A DNA stretch of 32,373 nt from Verrucomicrobiia bacterium (GTDB taxonomy: Bacteria; Verrucomicrobiota; Verrucomicrobiia; Limisphaerales; DASXHY01): contig DASPIL010000054.1 in the NCBI GenBank assembly GCA_035629175.1, positions 1 to 32,373 of the forward strand, given 5' to 3'. Each line of letters starts with the position of its first letter. Position 1 is the stretch's first letter. The translations under genes were made by a program, and so were the position numbers. The notes beneath the pieces are model-generated. The model had not been told where the DNA came from and did not search any database. It worked only from the letters and a program-made list of their open reading frames with translations. Below are positions 16,839 through 24,825 of the stretch, piece after piece.

Positions 16839-17501
16839 ATGAAGTTACCCCGCGAAACAGCTGTCATGACTCTGCCGAACGTAACGCTGTTTCCGCAGTC
16901 GCTGCTTCCGTTGTACATCTTCGAACCCCGTTATCGCCAGATGCTTGCCGACGCGCTGAACACCAGCCGCCTGTTTGCTGTCGCAATGCAAAAGCCGAAT
17001 CACTCGCGTGAAGTTCCGCTGCCGGTCGCGGGGCTCGGGCTCGTGCGGGTAGCCGTCGGGCACAAGGATGGGACATCGCACCTGATTCTGCAGGGCGTGG
17101 CGCGGGTGGAATTGCAACAGGCGGTGAAATACAAGCCGTTCCGCATTCACAAAATCAAACCGCTGCAAACACCCCCATGCGACAGCGTCGCAACGGATGC
17201 CCTGCTTGAGAAGGTTCGAGAATTATTGCACGAGCGAATCAGGCTGGGTCTGCCATTTACTTTTCCCGTCATGCCATCGATCGATGCCGCGGAAACTTCT
17301 CCCGCGCTGTCCGCAAAGGAAATCCTGGGTTACCTGGTTTCAATCAACGAGCCGGAACAAGCCGTTGACCTGGTCTCGTGCGCTGTCCTGCCAAGCGCAA
17401 CCGAACGGCAGCGGATTCTGGAAACCATAGACGTGGAATCGCGACTGCGCGTTTTGATACAGTTTCTGCTGGCCGAGATCAAAAAGCGTCAGAAGAAGTA
17501 G
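16839..17501 (+). CDS. LON substrate-binding domain (PUA-like) protein
   Basis: A 220-residue protein consisting of the N-terminal domain of Lon protease without the ATPase or protease parts. The opening LPNVTLFPQSLLPLYIFEPRY is the family signature, followed by LPVAGLGLVRVA and the helical second half LVSINEPEQAVDLVSCAVLP. Stand-alone versions are widespread in bacteria, with no established function. They may bind unfolded substrates. The start at 16839 has no strong ribosome-binding site. The gene is divergent from the coiled-coil gene and convergent with the TPR gene 35 bp after its stop. Confidence 0.88.
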   Translation: MKLPRETAVMTLPNVTLFPQSLLPLYIFEPRYRQMLADALNTSRLFAVAMQKPNHSREVPLPVAGLGLVRVAVGHKDGTSHLILQGVARVELQQAVKYKPFRIHKIKPLQTPPCDSVATDALLEKVRELLHERIRLGLPFTFPVMPSIDAAETSPALSAKEILGYLVSINEPEQAVDLVSCAVLPSATERQRILETIDVESRLRVLIQFLLAEIKKRQKK

Positions 17502-17510
17502 ACGTTCACG

Positions 17511-17530
17511 CGGCGGCAGGTTTCCCGCCG
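17511..17530. terminator. Hairpin between convergent genes
   Basis: CGGCGG and CCGCCG (six base pairs, eight-base loop) in the 35-bp gap between the stop codons of two convergent genes. There is no proper T-run, so it is a weak terminator candidate for either direction. Confidence 0.35.
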
Positions 17531-17536
17531 TCCCGA

Positions 17537-18061
17537 TTATTTCCAGGTTCGGATTTCGTCCCACAGCGGCTGCAGGTCCGGATCGGCTAACGCCATCTCC
17601 CGAATTTGTTCCAGGTCTCCGATGATGAAGGCACGATGCAAGTAAGCTCGCGCATCGTCGAGCAGGTTCATCTGGCAGGCGTAACAGGCGAGGTTGTAGG
17701 GAATTGTGGCCTCCTTGGGAAAGCGGTTGCAGGCCGGCAACAAGGCTTCCCAGGCCATTTCCAATCCGCCATTGCTCGCGCGGCGCAACGCGTACGCCAT
17801 GTGCAGCCAGCCTGACGCCCGGCTTGGAGCCATCTTGAGCAGCGAACGCGCGATTTCCAGGGCGGGATCCCATCGTTGCTGGCGCGCAAGAATTGTCCAT
17901 CGCACCTCCAGGACGTCGGGATGACACTGGCGGACAGCCGAGACGCGATTCAGATCCTTCTCGGCTTCCTCAAGGTTGCCCAGTTCCGCCCATCCGACGG
18001 CGGCGGACAGGTGGTGTATGTCGGGCGCTTCCAGCGGCTGCATGGCACTCATGTTGTACAA
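17537..18061 (-). CDS. Tetratricopeptide-repeat protein
   Basis: A 174-residue soluble protein of about four helical hairpins in TPR style. Phrases such as AAVGWAELGNLEEAEKDLNR, PALEIARSLLKMAP, GWLHMAYALRR and YNLACYACQMNLLDDARAYL carry the small-Gly/Ala and Pro pattern at TPR turn positions. The final DLQPLWDEIRTW is typical of the end of such proteins. It is likely a protein-binding scaffold in the cytoplasm, as no signal peptide is seen. Partner unknown. It is divergent from the YihY-family gene. Confidence 0.8.
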   Translation of the reverse strand: MYNMSAMQPLEAPDIHHLSAAVGWAELGNLEEAEKDLNRVSAVRQCHPDVLEVRWTILARQQRWDPALEIARSLLKMAPSRASGWLHMAYALRRASNGGLEMAWEALLPACNRFPKEATIPYNLACYACQMNLLDDARAYLHRAFIIGDLEQIREMALADPDLQPLWDEIRTWK

Positions 18062-18291
18062 TCCGTTCCAATGAGCAACAGCAGTGCCATTCTTAAGGGC
18101 GCCTCGCTGTGGGGTGAATGCATCAAGTGACGTGAAATGGAGGCATTTCCGTGTCGAAAAGACGCTGCGATGGCGTGATTCCCACGCTCAGGCGGGTCAA
18201 AGTTGTTAACGTGTCGGGCTGCGCTCCCAACTTGGTATTCTTGGGGAAAGTGCCCACTAATCCGGCTTCGCCACCGGATGTAGGATGGCAC

Positions 18292-19329
18292 ATGGCAGCA
18301 ATGTTGAAGAACACCTGGGGCCTGTTCAAAACCGCAGGGGCGAACTGGCTGGAGGATAAAGCGCCACGCCTTGGCGCCGCGGTTTCCTATTATACCATTT
18401 TCGCAATCCCGCCGCTGTTCGTCATTGTCCTTTTTCTCGTCAGCCTCGTCGTGGATCAATCCAAAGTTCAAACGCTGCTCTTTTCGGAAATTGGCGGGTT
18501 GATTGGCGATAAAAGCTCGGAAGCCCTGCAGGGCGCCATGGCCGCGCAATCGCAGCACAACAAGGGTCTGATCGCGAGCGTCATCGCCATTGGAACGCTC
18601 GTTGTCACCGCCACGGGGTTGTTCATCGAACTCCAGGACGCCTTGAACACCATATGGGGCGTAAAGGAAAAACCGGGGCAGGGCATCATGGGCTTCGTCA
18701 AGAACCGCCTGCTGTCGTTTACGATGGTTATCGGCATCGGGTTTCTCCTGCTGGTGTCGCTGGTTGTCAGCACCGCGCTGAGCGCGCTGAACAAATACGT
18801 CAGCGCACTCGTTCCCGGTCTGGATGTTCTCTGGACCATCACCAACGTGGTGGTTTCGTTTGCCGTCATCACGCTGCTCTTCGCGATGATTTTCAAGGTG
18901 CTGCCTGATGTGAAGATCCGATGGCGTGACGTTTGGGTGGGTGCGGTGACCACAGCCGCATTGTTCACGATCGGAAAGTTCGCGCTTGGAATGTACATCG
19001 GAAAGAGCTCTGCGGTATCGGCCTACGGCGCCGCGGGATCGCTCGTGCTGGTCCTGTTGTGGGTTTATTACTCGGCGCAAATCCTTTTCTTCGGAGCGGA
19101 GGTGACCGAAGTGTATGCGAACCGATACGGCAGCCACCTTGAGCCCGCCAGCAATGCGCAATGGATTCATTCCGAAGCCCAACAGAAATCCAAGCCCGCG
19201 CCCTCCGGAAAACCCCGGCGTTCTCGTCGCGCGGAACTGGACGGAGTCCCCACTGCAGACCGCCGTCAGCGGTTGATGTCGGACCTGCGCAACGAAGTGG
19301 AATCGCTGCGCGACCTTGTGGAACGTTAA
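18292..19329 (+). CDS. YihY/BrkB-family inner membrane protein
   Basis: A 345-residue membrane protein of the YihY/virulence-factor BrkB family. It opens with LKNTWGLFKTAGANWLEDKAPRLGAAVSYYTIF-type sequence, has about six membrane segments up to residue 275, and ends with a charged tail that continues past the usual family end (KPRRSRRAELDG). The family is widespread and its transport or other role is not settled. There are two start choices. The ATG at 18292 has AGGA six bases upstream and matches family starts. A GTG at 18151 has a better GGAGG (18139-18143, seven-base spacing), but the 47 residues it adds do not look like the family. It is followed by rsmD after 50 bp. Confidence 0.88.
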   Translation: MAAMLKNTWGLFKTAGANWLEDKAPRLGAAVSYYTIFAIPPLFVIVLFLVSLVVDQSKVQTLLFSEIGGLIGDKSSEALQGAMAAQSQHNKGLIASVIAIGTLVVTATGLFIELQDALNTIWGVKEKPGQGIMGFVKNRLLSFTMVIGIGFLLLVSLVVSTALSALNKYVSALVPGLDVLWTITNVVVSFAVITLLFAMIFKVLPDVKIRWRDVWVGAVTTAALFTIGKFALGMYIGKSSAVSAYGAAGSLVLVLLWVYYSAQILFFGAEVTEVYANRYGSHLEPASNAQWIHSEAQQKSKPAPSGKPRRSRRAELDGVPTADRRQRLMSDLRNEVESLRDLVER

Positions 19330-19379
19330 TCCGCGCGATTCCGTTTTCCAACGCGCGCGGCCTCTCTTAATCTGCGTTC

Positions 19380-19961
19380 ATGCGCATTACAGGCGGAAAA
19401 GCAGCCCGCACCATTTTAAAGGTTCCCAAGGGGCTCGACGTTCGCCCGACGCCCGACCTCGTCAAGCAGGCCATTTTCAACAGCCTCGGGGAACGTGTTG
19501 CGGGAGCTCGCGTGCTGGAACTTTTTGCAGGGACGGGAGCGCTCAGCCTCGAAACGCTGAGCCGTGGCGCGGTTTCAGTTCTCTGCGTGGAAAAATCGGC
19601 GCGGCACGCGGATGTGTTGCGCCAGAACGCGGTGGCTGCCGGTTTCGAGGGAAGCAATGTCGAGGTGCGCGTGCAGGATGTCTTCCCCGTGATCAACCAC
19701 CTGGCGGAAAGCAGCCGGCAGTTTGATCTCATCCTCGCTGATCCGCCCTATGGGGAAAAGAACGTTGGGCGCCGCTCGACTTCGTTTGCGCAAAAACTCC
19801 TCGATCATCCGCTGCTGCCGCGGCTTCTGGCGCCGGGCGGATTGTTTGTGCTGGGGCACACCAAGCGCGACACGCTGAGCTTTCCCGAAGTATGGCAGGA
19901 ACGCAAAACGCTGAAGCACGGCGACACCATGATGCGATTCCTGTTCGTCGAATTGGATTGA
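19380..19961 (+). CDS. rsmD: 16S rRNA (guanine(966)-N2)-methyltransferase
   Basis: A 193-residue SAM-dependent methyltransferase that modifies G966 in the small-subunit rRNA. The start MRITGGKAAR, the fold motif VRPTPDLVKQAIFNSL, the SAM-binding VLELFAGTGALSLE, the acidic CVEKSARHADVLRQN and the catalytic ILADPPYGE are all family hallmarks. The length is normal. It is in the same direction as the gene before and after it, with short gaps, and may be co-transcribed with the aldolase. The pantetheine-phosphate adenylyltransferase gene that often follows it is absent here. Confidence 0.93.
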   Translation: MRITGGKAARTILKVPKGLDVRPTPDLVKQAIFNSLGERVAGARVLELFAGTGALSLETLSRGAVSVLCVEKSARHADVLRQNAVAAGFEGSNVEVRVQDVFPVINHLAESSRQFDLILADPPYGEKNVGRRSTSFAQKLLDHPLLPRLLAPGGLFVLGHTKRDTLSFPEVWQERKTLKHGDTMMRFLFVELD

Positions 19962-20021
19962 AAACCAACACGCGCTTCCGCTGAAATGGCGCGGCGCCAC
20001 GCGTCTGCCGCGCCGAATCAT

Positions 20022-20678
20022 ATGCCAACAAAAGCCGAGATCATCTCACGCCTCAAGAACCCTGGAATCATCGCAGTCGTTCGCGCCCAGAAAGCCGAGC
20101 AGGTCCTGCCGCTTTCCGAAGCGCTGCTGGCGGGCGGAGTCATTGCCATTGAAATTACGATGACGACGCCGAACGCGATCGAGGCAATCCGGGAGGCGAG
20201 CCGCAAGCTGGGCGATCGCGCGCTGATTGGCGTGGGAACCGTGCTGGATGGCGACACCTGCCGCGCCGCGATTGATGCGGGCGCGCAGTTTGTGGTTAGC
20301 CCGATTGGCCGGCGCGAACTCGTTCCCATTGCTGCGGCCGCGGGAAAACCGATCATGCTGGGCGCCTACACGCCAACTGAAGCGCAGCTTGCGCATGAGG
20401 CGGGCTCGGATTTCATCAAGATTTTTCCAGCCGACACCTTTGGACCCAATTACATTAAGGCCCTCAAAGCTCCCCTGCCCCATTTGAACATCGTCCCGAC
20501 TGGCGGCGTGGATGCGGGGAACGTTGCCGATTGGTTCAAGGCGGGCGTGGCTGCTGTGGGCGCGGGCTCGTCGCTCGTTTCGGCGAAGATTCTTTCTGAC
20601 GCCGCATGGCCGGAGCTCACGCGCCGCGCTGAGGAATTTGTGAAGGCGGCGATGCAGGGCCGGACGAAAACGGCTTGA
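20022..20678 (+). CDS. eda: 2-dehydro-3-deoxy-phosphogluconate / 4-hydroxy-2-oxoglutarate aldolase
   Basis: A 218-residue KDPG/KHG aldolase, a trimeric class I enzyme that splits KDPG to pyruvate and glyceraldehyde 3-phosphate. The catalytic residues are visible: Arg 21 in IIAVVRA, Glu 44 in AIEITMTTP and the Schiff-base lysine Lys 133 in DFIKIFPAD, with the phosphate-binding VPTGGV after it. The ATG at 20022 gives the usual length, and an ATG at 19986 would add a short unrelated leader. No other Entner-Doudoroff gene is present in the window (the ilvD here is the Ilv branch), so the true substrate may be another 2-oxo sugar acid. It precedes the tandem repeat region. Confidence 0.9.
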   Translation: MPTKAEIISRLKNPGIIAVVRAQKAEQVLPLSEALLAGGVIAIEITMTTPNAIEAIREASRKLGDRALIGVGTVLDGDTCRAAIDAGAQFVVSPIGRRELVPIAAAAGKPIMLGAYTPTEAQLAHEAGSDFIKIFPADTFGPNYIKALKAPLPHLNIVPTGGVDAGNVADWFKAGVAAVGAGSSLVSAKILSDAAWPELTRRAEEFVKAAMQGRTKTA

Positions 20679-20739
20679 TTCGAAAGGCGCGCGGCGTTCA
20701 CACCGCTTCACGGTTCGCAAGCGCAACACGCCAGCAAAT

Positions 20740-21146
20740 GCCCAGATGCTTACTACTGCAGGCTCATTCTCAAATCCCTCTCTTCCGCTCGGAGCGGAGG
20801 AGAGGGCTGGGGAGAGGAGGAGCGTTTAAACCTGAAAAGACATCACGCTGTAGAATGGATCAGAGCACCCTCTCCCCCGGCCCCTCTCCCGCTCCTGCGT
20901 CGCAGGCGAGGGGGGAATGTGTAGCCTGAACGAGCCCAGATGCTTACTACTGCAGGCTCATTCCAACTCCCTCTCTTCCGCTCGGAGCGGAGGAGAGGGC
21001 TGGGGAGAGGAGGAGCGTTTAAACCTGAAAATGACATCACGCTGTAGAATGGATCAGAGCACCCTCTCCCCCGGCCCCTCTCCCGCTCCTGCGTCGCAGG
21101 CGAGGGGGGAATGTGTAGCCTGAACGAGCCCAGATGCTTACTACTG
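20740..21146. repeat. Tandem 194-bp repeat, 2.1 copies, with internal palindromes
   Basis: Copy 1 is 20740-20933, copy 2 is 20934-21127, and the first 19 bases of a third follow to 21146. The copies differ only by a few bases, including balancing small indels, so the duplication is recent. Each contains a near-perfect 31-bp palindrome (20776-20806 and 20969-20999; arms CCCTCTCTTCCGCTC and GAGCGGAGGAGAGGG, one mismatch) and a second C-rich/G-rich inverted repeat around GCTCCTGCGTCGCAGGCGAG. The arms resemble the hairpins in the first 400 bases. The rest of 20679-21279 shows no gene. Small frames here are shared by both copies and look like repeat shadows. Confidence 0.88.
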
Positions 21147-21279
21147 CGCCCAACACAACCTCTCGTGCCCAAGCGTCCTGAAGGCACGCGCTCCGTTCAA
21201 CGGGCGCAGCGGGCTCGGGCGGAGTCCTTCCATTTTTATCTTGGGCTCCCGGCTGCTTGCCAGTTTACTTTGCGCCGAC

Positions 21280-22338
21280 ATGAAACAGAAAGCTTACGCC
21301 CGCGCCGGCGTGGACATCGATCTCGGCAATAAAGTCAAAGCCACCCTGCCTCAGTTGCTGGCTGCGACCCATCGTCGGGAGGTCATGGGCAAGGTGGGCG
21401 GGTTCGGCGGCCTGTTCGCTCTTGATGTTCGCAAATACCGCCAGCCGATTCTTGTTTCGTCCGTGGATGGCGTTGGGACGAAGCTCAAGCTGGCATTCGC
21501 CATGGACCGCCACGACACCATCGGCGCCGATCTCGTCAATCATTGCGTGAATGACATCGCAGTTCTCGGTGCCGAGCCATTGTTCTTTCTCGATTACCTC
21601 GGAACCGGAAAACTCGAACCGCACGTGTTCACGGATATCATCAAGGGCTTTGCGCGTGCCTGTTCCGAAAACAAGTGTGCGCTGATTGGCGGCGAAACCG
21701 CGCAGATGCCGGGCTTCTACCAACCTGGCGAGTATGACGTGAGCGGCACCATTGTTGGCGTGGTGGAGAAGTCCCGGATGTTGAACGGCCAGAAAACTGT
21801 GCGGCGCGGGGACGTTGTCATCGGCATTGCGTCGAGCGGATTGCACACGAACGGTTATTCGCTGGCCCGCAAGATCCTGTTCGAAGATCTGGGATTGAAA
21901 ACCAGCAGCCGCGTGCCTGGATTGAAGAAGAGGCTCGGGGATGAACTGCTGAAGGTTCATGTCAGCTATGGCCCCCTGGTGCAGGCGCTTCTGAAGAAAT
22001 TCAATTCAACGAGGAACTCGCATCTTCCCATCAAGGCATTCGCGCACATTACAGGCGGCGGGTTTGTGGACAATATTCCACGCGTGCTGCCGTCCCAATG
22101 CGATGTCGTCATTCGCAAGGGAAGCTGGGACATGCTGCCGATTTTTAAGTTCCTGGCGGAACGCGGCGGGGTGCCTGATGACGAATTGTATCAGGTTTTC
22201 AATATGGGAATTGGAATGGTTGCTGTCGTTGCCGCAGCGAAGGCCGAACACGTCTTGCAGTTCATTCGCGCAAGCCGCCACGAAGCCTGGCGCATCGGCG
22301 AAGTCGTCAAAGGCAGCGGCAAGGCGCGGGTCGAGTAA
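21280..22338 (+). CDS. purM: Phosphoribosylformylglycinamidine cyclo-ligase (AIR synthetase)
   Basis: A 352-residue enzyme of purine synthesis that closes the imidazole ring of FGAM with ATP. The start at 21280 (MKQKAYARAGVDIDLGNK) matches the family N-terminus. Signature pieces are SSVDGVGTKLKLAF, DIAVLGAEPLFFLDYL and LIGGETAQMPGFY. The C-terminal half has AHITGGGFVDNIPRVLP and FNMGIGMV. The length is normal. It lies 24 bp before proS on the same strand, so the two are probably one transcript. The upstream region is the tandem repeat, so its promoter must lie in the 130 bp after it. Confidence 0.95.
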   Translation: MKQKAYARAGVDIDLGNKVKATLPQLLAATHRREVMGKVGGFGGLFALDVRKYRQPILVSSVDGVGTKLKLAFAMDRHDTIGADLVNHCVNDIAVLGAEPLFFLDYLGTGKLEPHVFTDIIKGFARACSENKCALIGGETAQMPGFYQPGEYDVSGTIVGVVEKSRMLNGQKTVRRGDVVIGIASSGLHTNGYSLARKILFEDLGLKTSSRVPGLKKRLGDELLKVHVSYGPLVQALLKKFNSTRNSHLPIKAFAHITGGGFVDNIPRVLPSQCDVVIRKGSWDMLPIFKFLAERGGVPDDELYQVFNMGIGMVAVVAAAKAEHVLQFIRASRHEAWRIGEVVKGSGKARVE

Positions 22339-22362
22339 CGTGGTTTCAAGGAAGATTCCTTT

Positions 22363-24081
22363 ATGAAGTGGACGAAGACATTCATTCCGACTCTCAAGGA
22401 AACGCCCGCCGAGGCGGAGATCGTTTCCCACAAGCTGCTGCTGCGCGCGGGATTGATCCGCAAACTGACCGGCGGACTGTACACTTTCCTGCCGCTGGGA
22501 CTGCGGGCGCTGCGCAAGGTTGAGCAGATTGTGCGCCAGGAAATGAACCGCGCGGGCGCGATTGAGGTGCTGATGCCGGCACTGCAACCGCCTGAAATCT
22601 GGCAGCAAACGGGCCGATATGAAACCGCGGCCGACGTTCTCTACAAGGTCCGGGACCGCGCGAAGAAGGAATGGGTGCTCAGCCCAACCGCGGAGGAAGT
22701 CATCACCACCCTTGCGGCCAGCGAACTCAATTCCTACCGCCAGATGCCCGTGAATTTCTACCAGATCAGCATCAAGTTCCGGGATGAAATCCGTCCGCGT
22801 TTCGGCCTCATGCGCGCGAAGGAATTTATCATGAAGGACGCCTACAGCTTTGATGTCAGCGATGACGCGGCGATGGGAAGTTATCGCAGGATGTATGACG
22901 CGTACGCGCGGATTTTCAAGCGCTGCGGCCTTAAGAGTTTCCCCGTGGAAGCCGACACTGGCGTCATTGGCGGCAACTATTCCCACGAGTTCATGGTGCC
23001 CGCCGACACGGGCGAAAACGACGTGGTGTTCTGCGAAGGCTGCGGCTATGCCGCGAACGTTGAGAAAGCGTCGAGCGGAGTTCCCCCGACCGCAGCTCGC
23101 GAAATCGGAGCGGCGATCGAGAAATTTCCAACGCCAGGTGTTGTGACCATCGAAGCGTTGTCGAAGGCTCCCTACAGCGTAGCCGCAAATCGGCAGATCA
23201 AAACGCTTGTTTACATCGCCGACAGCAAACCTGTGCTGGTGTTGATTCGCGGCGACGATCAGCTCAACGAAGCCAAACTCGCGGGCGTGCTTGGAACAAC
23301 GATTTTCCGTCCCGCCGAAGCCGAGGAAATCTTTGCAGCGCTCGGCGCGCATCCAGGAAGCCTGGGTGCCATCGCGGTTTCGAAGCACAGCGTATTCGCC
23401 GATGAACGTCTGCGCGGCGCCAATGAAATGACCACAGGCGCGAACGAGGATGGCTTTCATTATCGCAACGTGTCTATGGAGCGCGACATTGCGGTGACCC
23501 GTTGGGCGGATTTGCGCACCGTAAAGGCAGGCGAGCCTTGTGCGAAATGCGGAAAGCCACTGAAGGTGCAGCGCGCAATCGAGGTCGGGCATGTGTTCAA
23601 GCTCGGCACGCAATACAGCGAAGCGCTGAACGCCCAGTTCCTTGCCGAGGACGGGCAAAGGCATCCCTGCGTCATGGGCTGCTATGGCATCGGAATCACG
23701 CGCACTTTGCAGGCTGTGATCGAGCAGAGCAATGACAAGGATGGCATCGTGTGGCCGATGAGCGTCGCACCCTACACGGTTTGCATCACGCCGCTCAGCG
23801 TCGCGCCCGACGGACCCGTGATGCAGCTTGCGGAAAAGATTTATGCCGAACTCGCGGCGCGCGGCGTGGACGTGCTCCTGGACGATCGCGACGAGCGTCC
23901 TGGATTCAAGTTCAAGGACGCTGACCTGGTGGGTTTTCCGATTCGCATTGCGATTGGCGAGAAATCCCTTGCGAAGGGGGAAATCGAGATCAAGCCGCGA
24001 AGCGGCGCGGTGACTTCGATCAAACCCGAGCAAGCTGTGGATCACGTTCTTGCACTGATGAACAGCGCACCCAACGCGTAA
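22363..24081 (+). CDS. proS: Prolyl-tRNA synthetase (bacterial type, with editing domain)
   Basis: A 572-residue class II aminoacyl-tRNA synthetase that charges tRNA-Pro. The N-terminal catalytic part begins with TPAEAEIVSHKLLLRAGLIR and contains motif 2 around FRDEIRPRFGLMRAKEFIMKD. A long insertion between motifs 2 and 3 (about residues 230-400) is the YbaK-like editing domain found in bacterial ProRS, which clears mischarged alanine. Motif 3 follows at MGCYGIGITRTLQAV, and the C-terminal anticodon-binding domain ends the protein. AAGGAAG lies about eight bases before the ATG. It probably shares a transcript with purM. A 732-codon frame on the opposite strand is a shadow. Confidence 0.96.
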   Translation: MKWTKTFIPTLKETPAEAEIVSHKLLLRAGLIRKLTGGLYTFLPLGLRALRKVEQIVRQEMNRAGAIEVLMPALQPPEIWQQTGRYETAADVLYKVRDRAKKEWVLSPTAEEVITTLAASELNSYRQMPVNFYQISIKFRDEIRPRFGLMRAKEFIMKDAYSFDVSDDAAMGSYRRMYDAYARIFKRCGLKSFPVEADTGVIGGNYSHEFMVPADTGENDVVFCEGCGYAANVEKASSGVPPTAAREIGAAIEKFPTPGVVTIEALSKAPYSVAANRQIKTLVYIADSKPVLVLIRGDDQLNEAKLAGVLGTTIFRPAEAEEIFAALGAHPGSLGAIAVSKHSVFADERLRGANEMTTGANEDGFHYRNVSMERDIAVTRWADLRTVKAGEPCAKCGKPLKVQRAIEVGHVFKLGTQYSEALNAQFLAEDGQRHPCVMGCYGIGITRTLQAVIEQSNDKDGIVWPMSVAPYTVCITPLSVAPDGPVMQLAEKIYAELAARGVDVLLDDRDERPGFKFKDADLVGFPIRIAIGEKSLAKGEIEIKPRSGAVTSIKPEQAVDHVLALMNSAPNA

Positions 24082-24276
24082 ACTGCACGGGACGCACGCA
24101 AGGACGATGCGGGGCGCGCCGTTCATGAATCCATTGCTCGCAATCGGATCCATTGGATCGATTCGCCAGTGCGCGCGCCAAAGGGCAGGAATGCCGTGCT
24201 CCACAAATCTTCCTGCAGTCGAAAAGGGGGGAAGTCCCCATTTCTTAATCTGTCGGCGCTACTCAGACTCGCTGCC

Positions 24277-24825
24277 ATGAACTCTCTAAAACAACTTGCA
24301 GCAGCACTTATCGCATTGATAGCTACCGGGCTTGCGGCGCAGGCGCAGCAGGAACGCTTTGAGATTGAATTGCGGGGAGCGTACTGGACCACGAACGACG
24401 CCGGAAATATGGTCCGCCAGATCGTCACGCACAACACGTACAAACGCGAATGCATCGTCGACCTTGGGATCACGAATCGCATCCGCACCATGCTCGTTTA
24501 TCACGCCGGAGCGGATTTCAACGGCGACATCATCGAAGTGGTGCAGCGTGGCAATGACCAGGTGCTTTGCCAGAAGTTGCGTTTGTTGTTCCCAACGACA
24601 CTCGCGAACAATAGCGGATCAGAAGTTCGGAAGCTTGTGCGTGTGTTCACGGTGGGCGGTAATGACCACGTCGGCGAAGGCCTGGTGACACGCAAGGTAA
24701 CCCGCAACGGGCGTGTTCTGCTGGGCGGTGACATTACCTTTGAACTTCCGGCGGACGGCACCAACGGCGTGCGGCTCTGCCGCGTGCGATTCAACTCCGT
24801 CCGGCAGCTGCCAGCCACGGATTAG
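24277..24825 (+). CDS. Small exported protein of unknown function
   Basis: A 182-residue protein with a signal peptide (MNSLKQLAAALIALIATGLAAQAQ) and a beta-rich mature part containing RGAYWTTNDAGNMVRQIV and LVRVFTVGGNDHVGEGLV. No membrane segment after the signal and no known domain. It is likely periplasmic or secreted. The start at 24277 is chosen for the signal peptide, since the frame open from 24169 has none. The stop codon overlaps that of the convergent histidine kinase gene by four bases. Confidence 0.7.
   Translation: MNSLKQLAAALIALIATGLAAQAQQERFEIELRGAYWTTNDAGNMVRQIVTHNTYKRECIVDLGITNRIRTMLVYHAGADFNGDIIEVVQRGNDQVLCQKLRLLFPTTLANNSGSEVRKLVRVFTVGGNDHVGEGLVTRKVTRNGRVLLGGDITFELPADGTNGVRLCRVRFNSVRQLPATD

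Noticed and set aside
18049-19182. A 377-codon minus-strand frame opposite the YihY-family gene
   Set aside because: Very rich in charged and Gln/Asn residues, as expected for the complement of a membrane protein gene.
22006-24204. A 732-codon open frame on the minus strand opposite proS and the end of purM
   Set aside because: It mirrors well-recognised proS and purM frames codon for codon, has no known motif, and long antisense frames are common in GC-rich DNA.
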